Of a stretch of 64,000 nucleotides of DNA, positions 63,630 to 64,000 are shown in pieces. The position numbers and the translations under genes are program-made. Below the pieces are notes generated by a model. That model did not search any database, had not been told where the DNA came from, and saw only the letters and a list, made by a program, of their open reading frames with translations. This DNA comes from Natronobacterium gregoryi SP2 (GTDB lineage: Archaea > Halobacteriota > Halobacteria > Halobacteriales > Natrialbaceae): assembly GCF_000230715.2 (NCBI RefSeq), contig NC_019792.1:1178001-1242000 (forward strand). Reading direction: 5' to 3'. How positions within the stretch are numbered: position 1 is the first letter of the stretch; every line of letters starts with the position of its first letter.

Positions 63630-64000
63630 CTACTCGAGCAGTTGCATCTTGAACCCGTACCGAATCACGTCTTCCTGGGTGTAGATTCGGCGGATCGTCG
63701 CCTCGACGCGGTCGCCGGGCGAGACCGACTCCTCGCCGACGGTACGGACCTGGGCTGGCGTCGAGACCGTGTCGTCGCCTGCGGGACCGTCGAGGGCGAC
63801 GATTGCGCTGACGTACGCCCCTTCTCGTGCCTGCTGTTCGACGAACTCGGGGGGTGCACCGCCCTGGCCGATGACCGTCGCCGCCTCGACCGTCCCCGTT
63901 CCCGGCAGTGAGACCGTCTCGTCGGCCTCGAACGCACCACAGTCGGTACAGGCCCCCTCGGGCGGGAACGCGAGCACGCCACACTCCCGGCAACGCCCGG
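63630..64000 (-). CDS. DUF35-type OB-fold / zinc-ribbon acyl-CoA-associated protein (N-terminus outside window)
   Basis: At least 123 residues are visible, reading to the window end. The N-terminal part has a rubredoxin-like zinc ribbon (CRECG, then CTDCG) and the rest is an OB fold (GTVEAATVIGQG; VSPGDRVEATI; YGFKMQLLE). In archaea such proteins usually lie beside and bind a thiolase or HMG-CoA-synthase-like enzyme, so an acetyl-CoA acyltransferase gene is likely just outside the window. The zinc ribbon runs up to the edge, so a few to some tens of N-terminal residues are missing. Confidence 0.88.
   Translation of the reverse strand, partial: GRCRECGVLAFPPEGACTDCGAFEADETVSLPGTGTVEAATVIGQGGAPPEFVEQQAREGAYVSAIVALDGPAGDDTVSTPAQVRTVGEESVSPGDRVEATIRRIYTQEDVIRYGFKMQLLE

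Noticed and set aside
1-64000. Search for tRNA, rRNA and CRISPR arrays
   Set aside because: No cloverleaf with TTCGA-type T-arm and matching acceptor stem was found, no rRNA sequence is present, and the repeats seen are palindromic and not regularly spaced direct repeats with spacers.

Overview
The window is chromosome of an extremely halophilic archaeon (class Halobacteria). Its proteins are strongly acidic, it is GC-rich with CTCGAG/TCGACG-type codon bias, RNA polymerase is split into B''/B'/A'/A'', and it carries several Htr-type transducers and Tat-dependent lipoproteins. Gene content and repeat types look most like the Natrialbales (Natrinema, Natronorubrum, Haloterrigena and relatives); the genus is inference.

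Regions. (1) 1-7.7 kb: RNA polymerase operon (rpoB'' cut by the window start, rpoB', rpoA', rpoA'', nusA-like). (2) 8.0-11.7 kb: a binding lipoprotein and transducer pair resembling BasB/BasT. (3) 11.7-20.2 kb: an ACTAGT-bounded palindrome array, rpsL-rpsG, a transducer fused to a FIST domain, a HEFAH-motif protein and aEF-2. (4) 20.2-22.4 kb: repeats and an IS5-type insertion sequence. (5) 22.4-31.8 kb: an old-yellow-enzyme type reductase, serS, a PhoU/TrkA-C regulator, an ATP-grasp / six-hairpin-like / FemAB-like cassette, and proline dehydrogenase. (6) 31.9-39.8 kb: three MgtE-type transporters, a HemAT-like aerotransducer, two CrcB fluoride channels behind a fluoride riboswitch, a CDF metal exporter and an MBL hydrolase. 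(7) 39.9-45 kb: two tandem acyl-CoA ligases and a lactonase-like MBL protein. (8) 46-59 kb: phenylacetate catabolism (PaaG-like isomerase, MaoC, PaaK, Liv-type ABC transporter with fused LivH-LivM, PaaI, HTH regulator, PaaA-B-C-D with PaaD split in two, and a ruined second paaK). (9) 59-64 kb: epimerase, TPP enzyme with EthD partner, HD protein and an OB-fold/zinc-ribbon protein cut by the window end.

How they work together. PaaK would make phenylacetyl-CoA, PaaABC(D) epoxidise it, the PaaG-like protein isomerise it to the oxepin, and the MaoC protein is a candidate for ring hydrolysis; PaaI and the Liv transporter would rescue CoA and import substrate. The riboswitch and CrcB pair form a self-contained fluoride-resistance unit.

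The least-explained signal is a set of short palindromic elements. About thirteen copies begin or end with TGATACGG-like sequence, and in six cases the terminal TGA is exactly the stop codon of the neighbouring gene or pseudogene. Two convergent gene pairs are filled by such elements from stop codon to stop codon. A second family bounded by ACTAGT supplies the TAG stops of a transducer and of aEF-2, and a third, single-copy palindrome starts at the TAA stop of an mgtE gene.
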